Shown here piece by piece: positions 17,003 through 25,904 of a stretch of DNA of 34,918 nt (position 1 is the stretch's first letter; each line of letters begins with the position of its first letter). The stretch is from Candidatus Cloacimonetes bacterium 4572_55 (GTDB taxonomy: Bacteria; 4572-55). The notes under the pieces were generated by a model. The model saw only the letters and a program-made list of their open reading frames with translations, was not told the origin of the DNA and did no database searches. The stretch lies in contig NBMB01000048.1 in the NCBI GenBank assembly GCA_002084765.1, forward strand, positions 1-34,918. Reading direction: 5' to 3'. The position numbers and the translations under genes are program-made.

Positions 17003-18565
17003 CTATTCCCAGACCACAACTTGCGATCGACTGAGGAGCACTTTTTCGACTGTAAACTTCTTGCAGTCAATCTCTAACCACAGCGTGCCGTAATCGCCTA
17101 ACCGATGCGAATTTAAGGCCGGTGTGGATGGAAGAATATCGGTGTGCAACCGAGCCCAGATAGCCTGATCCTCCCCATCCCAGAACAAATCGTAAAACGT
17201 CCATTGTTCGCCTGATTTTTCATTAGCGAGAGGAAACATCTCAATAGCGGTCTGGATAGGAATGTTGTCTGCGGCTCGATAAAGATGTTCGCCGTTTTCC
17301 GAAATATAGTTCAAGGCGGTCTGATAAATTTTATCCCGATCGTCCGCCTTATAAATAGATTGAACCCGCTCAACCAAATTCCCTTGCTTATCCGTTTGCA
17401 CAGGCTGCCCATTTATCCCGGAAAGATCGAAAGAGTTCGGCAAGGTCAATTCCCAAAAGACAACTGTTGAATCGATTCCGGACAGTCCCTTAAGTGTGCG
17501 CTGACCGATCGACGGTGGAAAAATACCGTAAGAAATAGCCGCGGATTCACCGACAAAACCCTGTTCGATTTGTCCATTGTAGGGGCCAGAAAGAAACAGC
17601 TCTTCCACGATTTCCACTTTATCCAGCAGACCGTCGGGGATGGAGAAATGGTTTCGGAGCTTCATTTGCGGTTGATGCGACCGATTGCTCGAACCCGCCT
17701 TTAACGGACCGCTGTCCGTATAAGATTTCCCTGTAAAAAAACCCGTCTCGCTACCCAATGCCCCACGTAAAGATCGATCGATTTGAGCGTCCGATACTAT
17801 CTCGCGGATTGCGCTGCCATTGCTCACTACCACATCATGTTCTTGAGTCCTCAGAGCGACCGCGCCATCCTTATATTCAGGAGAATAACGCAAAGCGGGA
17901 GAATCCGAGCTGGGTCTGACGCCGGCGGTTTTTTCATCCGTTTCCACTATGGCAGAGTCGCTATCTTTCCAGTGCGCGTCATAATCTGTATCATTTGTTG
18001 CGACAGATGTTTTTCCCGATTGCTCACGGCGGGTAACAGCTTCGGCAACGCTATACTCGTTAGGAGATTCCTCGTTGATAGGTTCGGATTCTTTTTCTGA
18101 CAATGCAACCGGCGATTCCGGAGAAACGATTTGGGGAGTTACTTTCTCCTGGATCGATTGACTCCGAGCCGTGTCGTTAATCTGCGAAACCTCCGGCGGC
18201 TGGCGATACAGCCACGCCCCGATGAGGAGAACCAGGAGAATGGGAGTCGAAACAGCCAATATCCGAATCCTTGGAACGCTCAACTGCTTTTTGATACGCG
18301 CCCAAATTCCGTCACGCGCTATCGAGCGATAGGAGCCGCTCTCCATCCGTTGCCGCAACCGATGACCATACGTGTTCCAGTATTCCTCACCCGGATCATA
18401 GTTGACTGCCTCAGTCGTCCATTCGTCAACTTTCTGATACTGCTCGAACAGCAATCGACAGGAATCGCACCTTTCTATATGGGATAGCACCTTTTTCTTC
18501 TGTTCCTCGTTCAATTCGTGGTCCAGGTAGGCGCCCAACAATTTTTCCATATCAAAACATTTCAT
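17003..18565 (-). CDS. Anti-sigma factor with zinc-finger (zf-HC2) and large extracytoplasmic region
   Basis: Membrane regulator that holds the upstream ECF sigma factor inactive. The N-terminal ZAS domain has His29-x3-Cys33-x2-Cys36, with Cys3 as likely fourth zinc ligand. A single transmembrane segment lies at about 101-119. Some 400 residues then lie outside the inner membrane: an acidic, Ser/Glu-rich stretch, then a folded part (about 310-520) with ELTLPNSFDLSGINGQPV and WLEIDCKKFTVEKVLLS that I do not recognise. Most anti-sigma factors of this class are far shorter, so the outer part may itself be a sensor. It follows the sigma gene after 54 bases and is followed by an intrinsic terminator. 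Confidence 0.85.
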   Translation of the reverse strand: MKCFDMEKLLGAYLDHELNEEQKKKVLSHIERCDSCRLLFEQYQKVDEWTTEAVNYDPGEEYWNTYGHRLRQRMESGSYRSIARDGIWARIKKQLSVPRIRILAVSTPILLVLLIGAWLYRQPPEVSQINDTARSQSIQEKVTPQIVSPESPVALSEKESEPINEESPNEYSVAEAVTRREQSGKTSVATNDTDYDAHWKDSDSAIVETDEKTAGVRPSSDSPALRYSPEYKDGAVALRTQEHDVVVSNGSAIREIVSDAQIDRSLRGALGSETGFFTGKSYTDSGPLKAGSSNRSHQPQMKLRNHFSIPDGLLDKVEIVEELFLSGPYNGQIEQGFVGESAAISYGIFPPSIGQRTLKGLSGIDSTVVFWELTLPNSFDLSGINGQPVQTDKQGNLVERVQSIYKADDRDKIYQTALNYISENGEHLYRAADNIPIQTAIEMFPLANEKSGEQWTFYDLFWDGEDQAIWARLHTDILPSTPALNSHRLGDYGTLWLEIDCKKFTVEKVLLSRSQVVVWE

Positions 18566-18619
18566 TTTTTTTCAGCCAGTTACCGGCCGCCTCCATCGTT
18601 TATAGTTTATAGAATGGGT

Positions 18620-19207
18620 TTACAACTTCATATAACCACTTAGATACGATTTTAACGCTTCCCGAGCTCGATTCAATCGGGACATAACCGTTCCGATTGA
18701 AATATTAAGCGTATCAGCAATCTCTTTATACGATAGGTCCTGAAAAACTCGCAAAGCAAAGACCGTTTTTTGATGATCTGGCAATTTTTCCAACGCATTT
18801 CGAATCGTTTCGCCAAGCTCCTCATTTTGGATTATCACCGCTGGATTTTGCTTTCTTTTTGACGGAATACGCGCCTCGTGCTCCGGGCTTAAATTTACGA
18901 TTCTCGACCTTTTCTTTTGAAAATTTATACACAAATTGACAACAATCCGATACATCCACGTATAAAATTTCATCCCTACTTGAAAGCGTCCGATCGCCTC
19001 ATACGCGCGAATAAAGGCTTCTTGAGAGAGATCGTCAGCGTCCTCCGAGTCTTGCGTCATCTGATAAGCTAATGCAAAAACCCTTCTTTGGTAACGATTT
19101 ACCAACTCGCCAAACGCGGCGTTGTCGCCCTTCTGAGATCGAATAATGATCTCGTCGTCATCCAATGACGATAAATCCACTCTTGCCGTATTGTTTGCCG
19201 TTTTCAA
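18620..19207 (-). CDS. RNA polymerase ECF sigma factor (sigma-24/RpoE type)
   Basis: Alternative sigma factor that recruits RNA polymerase to envelope-stress-type promoters. Region 2 spans about residues 35-105 (AFGELVNRYQRRVFALAYQ, DADDLSQEAFIRAYEAIGRF, TWMYRIVVNLCIN). Region 4 spans about 135-190 (LPDHQKTVFALRVFQDLSY, then ISIGTVMSRLNRAREAL helix-turn-helix). Length 195 is normal. The start is a TTG with a stop codon two codons upstream in frame. No strong ribosome site is visible, and a GTG ten codons further in is the alternative. It is paired with its anti-sigma factor. The gene is preceded by a housekeeping-type promoter; an autoregulatory ECF-type promoter was not recognised. Confidence 0.93.
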   Translation of the reverse strand: MKTANNTARVDLSSLDDDEIIIRSQKGDNAAFGELVNRYQRRVFALAYQMTQDSEDADDLSQEAFIRAYEAIGRFQVGMKFYTWMYRIVVNLCINFQKKRSRIVNLSPEHEARIPSKRKQNPAVIIQNEELGETIRNALEKLPDHQKTVFALRVFQDLSYKEIADTLNISIGTVMSRLNRAREALKSYLSGYMKL

Positions 19208-19308
19208 TATCTAACAGTCCGTGTGAAATACATGCGATAGATTAATAAATTCCTTTGGTCTTTAGCAACCGCGAGAAATTTTTCGATTTATACCCCAGCT
19301 ATCCGATT

Positions 19309-19337
19309 ATTTTAAAGTTCTTTTCATACAATGTCAA
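19309..19337 (-). promoter_or_regulatory. Sigma-70 promoter for the ECF sigma gene
   Basis: Minus strand TTGACA (19337-19332), 17-base spacer, TAAAAT (19314-19309). The transcript would start near 19302 with a leader of about 95 bases. The 351-base gap between the ComFB stop and the sigma start holds this promoter and the terminator of the preceding cluster, and no gene that I can support. Confidence 0.75.
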
Positions 19338-19377
19338 GTTAAAAAATAGTTTATGACTCGCCCAAGTCCGAAGCTAC

Positions 19378-19413
19378 AAAAAAAAAACCTCGCAGATTTT
19401 GGAAACCTGTGAG
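19378..19413 (-). terminator. Intrinsic terminator after comFB
   Basis: On the minus strand CTCACAGGTTT (19413-19403), a CCA loop, and AAATCTGCGAG (19399-19389) form an 11-bp stem with one mismatch and one G-U pair. It is followed by G and a run of ten T (19387-19378). It closes the five-gene cluster that begins at 25817, although it lies about 145 bases past the ComFB stop. Confidence 0.75.
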
Positions 19414-19559
19414 ATTTGGCGGCATAAGTTATAGCAATTAAGCCAGGTTTGGGGGTCGTCCGAAAAAATGAGTTTCTTATGAGACTAAAAAAAGAAGACG
19501 CGCCGCCAGTATTGGAGCACGCCTTTTGCGCGATATTTCCCCGCTTCCTTAGTCCAATT

Positions 19560-19853
19560 TTATTCAGAGCCGAGCGTCGAATCATGATTCGGACTTTTAG
19601 CGACAACTCGGATCGCGGCGGTAATCCCCAAGGTGACGTCAGCGACCAATTGCTCCCCGCTCTGAGAGTCGTGAACATAGTGCGAATACCCGTTCTGCGT
19701 AGCGTAATATCTCGGCTTGGTATGATTCAGAACGTGTGCCGCGATGTTGAGCCGGCACTGATCGCATATGCAGATGTCCTTCCACAACTTCAGTTCTTCT
19801 TCGATATGCTCCCATATCAAATCTTCAATATAGTTATGCAGTTTCGATTTCAT
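19560..19853 (-). CDS. ComFB-family protein
   Basis: A 97-residue cytoplasmic protein of the late-competence ComFB family. N-terminal helices (NYIEDLIWEHIEEEL) are followed by the Cys cluster C28-x-C30-x2-C33 (CICDQC), then RLNIAAHVLNHTKPRYYAT and a C-terminal helix. ComFB proteins of cyanobacteria have been reported as receptors for cyclic dinucleotides; whether this one binds them is inference. GAGGT lies six bases before the ATG. It is last in the cluster, 29 bases after the second receiver-kinase hybrid, suggesting an output or co-sensor of that signalling pair. Confidence 0.82.
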   Translation of the reverse strand: MKSKLHNYIEDLIWEHIEEELKLWKDICICDQCRLNIAAHVLNHTKPRYYATQNGYSHYVHDSQSGEQLVADVTLGITAAIRVVAKSPNHDSTLGSE

Positions 19854-19882
19854 TAGCTAACCTCTTTATTTATCAACAGTTA

Positions 19883-20980
19883 TCAATAATTATCAAGGAA
19901 CAGAATCGGCAAATAGATCGTAAAAGTCGTCCCCGATTTGACCTCGCTTTTTACCGTAATAGTCCCTTTGTGTTCTTCGATAATTTTACGACAAATATCC
20001 AGACCGAGGCCGGTTCCATGTTCATCCTTTGTCGTAAAGAAAGGTTCCCATATTTTGTTCAAATTTTCTATCGGGATACCGCAGCCATTATCCGAAACAG
20101 AAAGCACAACCTTACTTTTTTCTCTTGCCAGACCAATGTGAATTTTCCCTGAATCTGGATCAATAGCATGAACCGCATTTTTCAAGAGATTCAACAGGAC
20201 TTGTTTGATTTTCTCCCTATGCAAATGGATAGAAATATCCTGATCGAATTTTTTGATGATCTGGGCAAATTTCAAATTTTTATCCATGTTGCATAGATCG
20301 ATCGCATTGTCTATAATACTTTCGATCGAAGTCAGCTCGGTCTCAAGATCCTCTTTTCTTTGGCGGGCAAAGTCCCGGATTTCGTCCACCATATTTAAAA
20401 TATGATGGTAGGCGTCCAGGATGTATCGGATATAGCTTTGAATCTCCGGATCATCGGGATATTTTTCTTGAATCAGCTCGGCAAACATAATCCCGACCAA
20501 TTGATTTTTGATCTCGTGCGCGATGCTGCCCGCCAGTTGTCCCACTGTAGCAAGTTTTTCCGACCGGATCAAGTCCTCTAACAGCCGCTTATTTTCCAGA
20601 TGAAGTTGGTAGCTCTCTAACGCGCGCTTGACCGTAATTTTCAGCTCTCGCGGCTCCCACGGTTTCGTGATATATCGATACACATGACCCTGATTGATCG
20701 CGTCGATCAGGTCGTCCACATCGGTATAACCCGTTAGGACAATTCGTATCACGTCCGGATATTTCTCGATGGTCTCAGCCAACATCTCAATGCCGGTCAT
20801 ATTGGGCATGCGCTGGTCAGTGATAATCAGATCAACCTGATTTTTTTCCAGCATCTTCAGACCTTCTGCCCCATTCGCCGCCTTGAGAATGTGGTACTCC
20901 CGTCGAAGAGTTCGCTCCAAAAGCTCCAAATTGTCCTTTTCATCGTCCACAATTAATATATAAAATTTTTTCTCTGTCAT
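19883..20980 (-). CDS. Soluble receiver-histidine kinase hybrid
   Basis: Cytoplasmic two-component protein with reversed order. A receiver domain (1-122) has acidic pocket Asp12-Asp13, phosphoacceptor Asp55 in TDQRMPNMTG, Thr83 and Lys106 in YITKPWEP. A short coiled linker leads to a HisKA domain with His155 in GSIAHEIKNQ. The HATPase domain has N-box LLNLLKNAVHAI, G1 DNGCGIP, F-box WEPFFTTK and G2 GTGLGL. All catalytic boxes are present, so it should be active. There is no transmembrane segment. The receiver of the DQRMP...YRYITKPW kind is common in regulators linked to HD-GYP or hydrogenase control. GGGGAG lies five bases before the ATG. It sits 29 bases after the upstream kinase, which it may replace or partner. 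Confidence 0.92.
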   Translation of the reverse strand: MTEKKFYILIVDDEKDNLELLERTLRREYHILKAANGAEGLKMLEKNQVDLIITDQRMPNMTGIEMLAETIEKYPDVIRIVLTGYTDVDDLIDAINQGHVYRYITKPWEPRELKITVKRALESYQLHLENKRLLEDLIRSEKLATVGQLAGSIAHEIKNQLVGIMFAELIQEKYPDDPEIQSYIRYILDAYHHILNMVDEIRDFARQRKEDLETELTSIESIIDNAIDLCNMDKNLKFAQIIKKFDQDISIHLHREKIKQVLLNLLKNAVHAIDPDSGKIHIGLAREKSKVVLSVSDNGCGIPIENLNKIWEPFFTTKDEHGTGLGLDICRKIIEEHKGTITVKSEVKSGTTFTIYLPILFLDNY

Positions 20981-21009
20981 CGATTCTCCCCGCTTTCAAA
21001 ATCGGACTC

Positions 21010-22764
21010 TTAAACTTGATCCGCAGATTGCGCAGATTTAGACTTTATTTTCCACCACAATTGGCAGCGTGATAATAAACTTTGTTCCTTCCCCGAACGT
21101 GCTCTCGACGGAGATGGAGCCCTCATGTTTCTCGAAGGATCGAATATTTTGGGCAATTTATTCTCGGGGATACCGCACCCGTCATCTTTGATCGCCACTG
21201 TGACCTTTTGATCCTTATACTCGGTCTGAATCCATACGTTTCCCTTGCCGTCGATAGCGTCAGCCGCGTTAGATAGCAGATTCATAAAGACCTGATTCAG
21301 TTGTCCCGCATAGCACTCGATTGGGGGAGTCTCGCCAAAGTCCTTGTGAATTTTTATACGATGTTTATATTTATTTGTCAATAAATTAAGCGTTCCTTCG
21401 ATCCCATCTTCCACATGTAACTGTCCCACCTCGCTTCGGTCTAATCGGGAAAAATTGCGCAAATCCAACACAATTTGGCGGGTTCGTTCCGCGCCGTTCC
21501 GGCAACTTTGGATCACTTTGTCCAGATCGCCCAGGATATATTCCAAATCTAATCCCTCGGCTAAGGCGTTTGCCTGGCAGTTGAACGGAGTCGGCAACGG
21601 GATCCCCCGATAAAATCGGATCAATTTTTTTATCGAAACCACATATTCTTCCAAATAATCCATATTACCATAAATAAAGCTGATAGGATTATTCAATTCA
21701 TGCGCCACGCCCGCGACAAGCTGTCCCAACGACGCCATTTTTTCCGAGTGAACCAACTGAGCCTGGGTATCCTTTAATTCATGCAAGGTCTTTTCCAGAT
21801 TGCGATTCGAGACCTCTAATTTATCAAAAAGGATCGCGTTGTCCAGAATGATCGAGGTTTCTTTGCAAAAAATACACAGGGTCTCTTCAATTTCCGGACG
21901 GATGCTGTTTTCATTGTAATTCCCGATTGCCAGAATTCCGATGATAGAGTCGCGGATGGTCAGAGGTTGAGACCAATATGATTGAATCATCATCTTTTTT
22001 TTGATTTTACCGGCTGAATTTGGATTCATGACAGACGTAAACGCTGCTGGATCGATTGAAAAGTTATGCTCTTTACAATCAATGTCCAGCAATTCAAACA
22101 ACTGCTCTCTGGCAGTCGCCTCAAGCTCATGCTGAAGATGCAACATCCCGTTTCCCTGATCTCTATCCCGCCAGATCACTGCCGCGGCTGCAAATTCGCA
22201 CACGTTATCCAGCAGGTTGAGAATAGAGCGCGCTGTTTGATCCACAGATAAATAATTCGCCACCAACGCGCCCAATTGATTGACCAACGTGGAATGGAAA
22301 AGTTGCTTGTCTAAGAGACTATTGACTTGTTCTAACAGACTGCGTTCCGATATTTCCTTCAGGAGGACAGCGGGTGCTTTTTTCTTCGATGCTGTCGAGA
22401 GGTGCTCCGCTATTGTCTTCAGCAACAGCTCGGGTTCCAGATCTTTTGTCACATATTCGTCAGCACCGGTGGACAATCCCCAGAAGCGATCCATTTTTTG
22501 ATCGCGAGACGTGAGGATAATGATCGGAATATGGCTTGTCTCGGAGCTGTTTTTCAGTAATCTGCATACCTGATAACCATTCATTTTGGGCATCTCCACA
22601 TCCAACAGGATCAGGTCGGGATTGATGCGGTACACCGCTTCGATCGCCTCGATGCCATCCTCAGCGATCTGCACGGAATATCCCATTTGCTCCAATAGAT
22701 GCCCTAAAATATAGGTGACTGTCGGACTGTCATCCGCAATCAATATCGTTTCAGTCTGGTTCAT
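21010..22764 (-). CDS. Receiver-GAF-histidine kinase hybrid, C-terminal ATP-lid deleted and frameshifted
   Basis: Cytoplasmic signalling protein. The receiver domain (1-120) has Asp11-Asp12, phospho-Asp55 and Lys107. A GAF-like sensor spans about 155-310. A coiled-coil leads to HisKA with His355 in AGVAHELNNP. The HATPase has N-box QVFMNLLSNAADAI (Asn499) and G1 DDGCGIP (528-533). After FDP (541-543) the frame changes: the next bases encode RNMRAPSPSR, while the correct family ending (HEGSISVEST, then FIITLPIVVENKV and TAA at 21038) is intact in another frame. About 60-70 bases carrying the F-box remainder and GTGLGL are missing at 21130-21140. Kinase activity is therefore unlikely unless this is an assembly error; the receiver could still be phosphorylated by another kinase. 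Confidence 0.88.
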   Translation of the reverse strand: MNQTETILIADDSPTVTYILGHLLEQMGYSVQIAEDGIEAIEAVYRINPDLILLDVEMPKMNGYQVCRLLKNSSETSHIPIIILTSRDQKMDRFWGLSTGADEYVTKDLEPELLLKTIAEHLSTASKKKAPAVLLKEISERSLLEQVNSLLDKQLFHSTLVNQLGALVANYLSVDQTARSILNLLDNVCEFAAAAVIWRDRDQGNGMLHLQHELEATAREQLFELLDIDCKEHNFSIDPAAFTSVMNPNSAGKIKKKMMIQSYWSQPLTIRDSIIGILAIGNYNENSIRPEIEETLCIFCKETSIILDNAILFDKLEVSNRNLEKTLHELKDTQAQLVHSEKMASLGQLVAGVAHELNNPISFIYGNMDYLEEYVVSIKKLIRFYRGIPLPTPFNCQANALAEGLDLEYILGDLDKVIQSCRNGAERTRQIVLDLRNFSRLDRSEVGQLHVEDGIEGTLNLLTNKYKHRIKIHKDFGETPPIECYAGQLNQVFMNLLSNAADAIDGKGNVWIQTEYKDQKVTVAIKDDGCGIPENKLPKIFDPSRNMRAPSPSRARSGKEQSLLSRCQLWWKIKSKSAQSADQV

Positions 22765-22810
22765 TTTGACAACTTCGTTTTTTCAGAAATTTCCTAAATC
22801 TCGCATTTTA

Positions 22811-23995
22811 TTAAACGCCAAACTCATTCAAACCGCGAGCTGAGAAATAGTTGACGATCTCATCGCCGAGACCGACCATATTGCCGATACCCACGACAAT
22901 GGTTCTGGGCTGCGCCAGCTCGACCACAGCCTCAAAAATGTCTTCCACCTTTTTTCCACCCAGATCGACCATCAGTTCCTCATCGATTCCCAACCGGATC
23001 GCCTCGTCATAAACGGCTCGGGTGAATGTCCCAGTCAGAACATAGCGATTGCCGTTCAATTTGTGGGCGATCAATTCCGCGAGTTGCTCGGAGCGCTGGA
23101 TCTTATCCGCTCGGCAATTGACGATAAAGATAGAAAACTGACGGTCTTTGGTGCCGATCCCCAGATTTTTGCTCAGCAAAATCGTGGATTCCGGGTCATT
23201 TGCGGCAAAACCGTTTGCGAATTCGATTATCTTATTAAAAAATTCGATCCGATAAATTTTGAGCGCGCCTGGATCCGGGGTCATGGAATACATACCTTGA
23301 AGCGCAATATCCCGCTCCACGCCAAGATATTGGCAGACAGTCAACGCCAAAGAGACGTTATCTTTCCACTCAAAATAAGAAAAGCCGCTCATTTCCTCGC
23401 TCGTGACCCAGGCCGCGGCAACGGGCTTGACCTCGGATCCGAGGGATCGCGCTTTTTTTTTCAGAATTTGAAGCAGTTCGTTATCGGTTTCCGATGTAAA
23501 AAGGATGCTTTTTTTGGGAATCGTTCCAGAGAAAGCGATCGCCACATCTTTTACCGTAGGACCCATGACATCCAGATGATCCGGGCGGACATTGGTGATC
23601 ACGCCGACCGTGGATTGCACCAACTTATGCTCCGTAATCTTTTGGAGGATCGGCTGGAGTGCCATACATTCGATCACCATCGCGTCTGGATTTCGATCCG
23701 ACAATTTTCGGATAACCGGCATCTGCTCCTTGATATTGGCTTTACCGAGTCGATGGATCAGGCGATCCTTTCCGTCCTCATAGATCATACATGGACTTGT
23801 GCCAGTGGTCTTTGCCACAGCGCGCAAGTTCCCAGACCGCAAACCAGCTGAAATCAACCGAGTGACAGAGGATTTCCCACGCGTTCCGTTGACATGCACG
23901 CGTATCGGAATCCGCCTCAAATACCGTAAATGAAGCTGATATTCGATTATGCCGTAACCGATGAGGAAAATAGCCAGTAATGTGATGATCAACAA
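22811..23995 (-). CDS. pgsB: PgsB/CapB-type poly-gamma-glutamate synthase ligase
   Basis: Mur-ligase-like amide ligase that activates a carboxylate with ATP to build gamma-linked polyglutamate at the membrane. An N-terminal membrane anchor (residues 1-18) is followed by the P-loop NGTRGKSSVTR (36-46). Next come MVIECMALQP, GVITNVRPDHLDVMG and the C-terminal VGIGNMVGLGDEIVNYF. Length 394 equals the Bacillus enzyme. The usual partners pgsC and pgsA are not adjacent: upstream lies the beta-helix/SPOR gene, downstream the kinase hybrids. It may use a distant PgsC or make another gamma-amide. The start is TTG with AAGGAG six bases upstream. The 46-base gap to the kinase suggests cotranscription. 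Confidence 0.85.
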   Translation of the reverse strand: MLIITLLAIFLIGYGIIEYQLHLRYLRRIPIRVHVNGTRGKSSVTRLISAGLRSGNLRAVAKTTGTSPCMIYEDGKDRLIHRLGKANIKEQMPVIRKLSDRNPDAMVIECMALQPILQKITEHKLVQSTVGVITNVRPDHLDVMGPTVKDVAIAFSGTIPKKSILFTSETDNELLQILKKKARSLGSEVKPVAAAWVTSEEMSGFSYFEWKDNVSLALTVCQYLGVERDIALQGMYSMTPDPGALKIYRIEFFNKIIEFANGFAANDPESTILLSKNLGIGTKDRQFSIFIVNCRADKIQRSEQLAELIAHKLNGNRYVLTGTFTRAVYDEAIRLGIDEELMVDLGGKKVEDIFEAVVELAQPRTIVVGIGNMVGLGDEIVNYFSARGLNEFGV

Positions 23996-24038
23996 GTTGC
24001 GCTCCTTTATCTTAATTTTTCCTATTAAACTTAAAATC

Positions 24039-24072
24039 GCTCTTAAACTTAATATATTAAAAAATTAAGAGC
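24039..24072 (-). terminator. AT-rich inverted repeat before pgsB, possible attenuator
   Basis: GCTCTTAA (24072-24065 read on the minus strand, repeated 24039-24046) forms a perfect 8-bp stem around an 18-base AT loop, followed by GATTTTAAG. It lies directly after the beta-helix stop and 44 bases before the pgsB start. It could partly terminate the message so that downstream genes are expressed less. It is weak by strength of pairing. Confidence 0.4.
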
Positions 24073-24077
24073 TTATG

Positions 24078-25817
24078 CTATCTTTTGATAATACGCGCCT
24101 CAAAGCCAAGCGCGCGAATCTGATTCAGCGCGCGTTGCGCGACATCGAGGTCTGCAAGCGATCCAGAACACAATGAAAACCAAAACTCTCCGTTTTCCTC
24201 CTCAATCCAATAATGAGAGGAGTGTTGATGTTCCGCTAACTTCGCAGCCGCTGCGTAAATTTCTTCCAAAGAGCGCATTCGGCTCAGTAGAATCGTATAA
24301 GGCAGCTCCAAAACAGCGGCTTTGTTGTGCAATGATTGAGGAAATTTTCTGATAATCAACACTGCCGCCTCTTTGCTGTCAAACATACCGATCATCACGC
24401 GATACCACTCTCTACCATGTGCGTAGCCCCGGCTCCAATAAGCTGCGTACCCGTCCTGAGTTAGCTGTTCCGCCGCGTTAAGCGCGCGCTCCATGCCCGT
24501 TTTGTCGCTTCGGAAAGAGTGGATCAAGATCGAATAAGGCAGTGCTTTCTGCCCTGGTATTGTCCCGCGGCAAGAGCCAAAATCGGAACTATAAAGATAG
24601 GGATAGCTATCTGGAGAGCTTGATAATTCCTTCTCAAACCAAATATGGTAGAGATTCGGATACTGATTATTCAACGGAACTGCTCTCGGCATGCCAATGG
24701 TCCAATTCTCTGGATACAGGGTAAACTGTAACGGATTTGCGGCTATATTTTTCGGAGGATTGGGGGGACTCGGGCATGACCCAGTAGAAAGCGCGGCTTT
24801 ATTTGTGTTCCCATAAGCTCCCATATTGATCCGTTTTCCATTGGGATCTGGCTCGTTGATATAATCAGATAGCGGATCTCCGGCATCGACGCAAGGCGAG
24901 CTGCTATCGAGACGAAATTTTCCGTTGACCACATCCACAAACAGGGGATTGATCAGCAGGTCATGTGTGCTGAGATCAAGTCTCGCGGCTTCGGAGACGT
25001 AGTCTCTGGGACAGTCGTAAAAGCAGTTGTAATCATAAAGACAGCCGCTGGTTTCGATACGTATCCCGCTATATCCGGTTTTGACGATGATGTTGTTTTT
25101 TATCACGCCGTTTGGATAGGAGAGATTTTTTGACCCATTACCGACCGTCACCCCGTCGCGAGATATGTCGAACAAGGTGTTGTTTACTACCGTGAGGTTG
25201 GACACCGTGGAGTTGGGGCTGGAGTTGATATGGATACCCACGCCTTTTTCTCCTTTGCCGATAATTTGATGGATGATATTGTGGCGCACGGTCACATCTT
25301 CGGCATGGTTGATCAATATTCCGTTTGTCTCCGCGCTGCTGCCATAATCGACTGAGCGATAAAGCTCATTGCGCTCAACCAATACCTGGCTGGTATTGAA
25401 AATCCGGATCAGGTTCTGGGCATTGGTCAGAAAAAAACCAATAATTTCCACGCGCGGGCATTGATCCACATCGATACAATATATCCAGCCATTTCCGTTG
25501 ATCACAGTTCGGTTAATCTCGGGATCCCAATGCCAGTTGTCTGCATGATATCCGCCCAACAGCCGCAGACCAAATCTCCGGTCGTCAATAGTGACGTTTT
25601 CATAATAATTGCCGGACGAGACGTGGATTTCGGTTTCAGGACTGGCATGATCGATCGCCTCCTGGATCGAATGAAACGGCGCGCTTTGGCTTCCGTTTTC
25701 ATACCCGGTCGCGTGGACATTGACATATAACGCTTTTTGGGCACTGCCAATACCAGGAGCGGCGATACACAGGATGATAGGGATAATAAAAGTCATAGCC
25801 CGTCTAAATTTAAACAT
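24078..25817 (-). CDS. Exported right-handed beta-helix protein with two C-terminal SPOR-like repeats
   Basis: Secreted or periplasmic protein. A signal peptide (about 1-26, ending GSAQ) precedes YVNVHATGYENGSQSAPFHSIQEAID, the typical start of pectate-lyase-like beta-helix proteins. Helix coils with N-ladder residues (VERNELY, VRHNIIH, VNNTLFD, KNNIIV) run to about residue 270, followed by the NPLFVD...SPCVDAGDP closing motif near 290-315. A linker leads to two SPOR-like units (about 425-490 and 504-579), each beginning PY(S/T)ILL/IH. SPOR domains bind peptidoglycan with stripped peptides. A polysaccharide- or glycan-binding role is inferred; no catalytic residues can be assigned. GGAG lies eight bases before the ATG. 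Confidence 0.8.
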   Translation of the reverse strand: MFKFRRAMTFIIPIILCIAAPGIGSAQKALYVNVHATGYENGSQSAPFHSIQEAIDHASPETEIHVSSGNYYENVTIDDRRFGLRLLGGYHADNWHWDPEINRTVINGNGWIYCIDVDQCPRVEIIGFFLTNAQNLIRIFNTSQVLVERNELYRSVDYGSSAETNGILINHAEDVTVRHNIIHQIIGKGEKGVGIHINSSPNSTVSNLTVVNNTLFDISRDGVTVGNGSKNLSYPNGVIKNNIIVKTGYSGIRIETSGCLYDYNCFYDCPRDYVSEAARLDLSTHDLLINPLFVDVVNGKFRLDSSSPCVDAGDPLSDYINEPDPNGKRINMGAYGNTNKAALSTGSCPSPPNPPKNIAANPLQFTLYPENWTIGMPRAVPLNNQYPNLYHIWFEKELSSSPDSYPYLYSSDFGSCRGTIPGQKALPYSILIHSFRSDKTGMERALNAAEQLTQDGYAAYWSRGYAHGREWYRVMIGMFDSKEAAVLIIRKFPQSLHNKAAVLELPYTILLSRMRSLEEIYAAAAKLAEHQHSSHYWIEEENGEFWFSLCSGSLADLDVAQRALNQIRALGFEARIIKR

Positions 25818-25904
25818 ATTTCAATCTCCAGAAAAAACGTTCTTTTTTATTAATCCGCCAATAACGCGATAACGGCTGCGCGGGCACCATGACCCTTGGC
25901 ACAA

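Noticed and set aside
19334-19678. 114-codon minus-strand frame overlapping comFB
   Set aside because: It runs through the intrinsic terminator and overlaps a well supported gene in another frame; composition is not protein-like.
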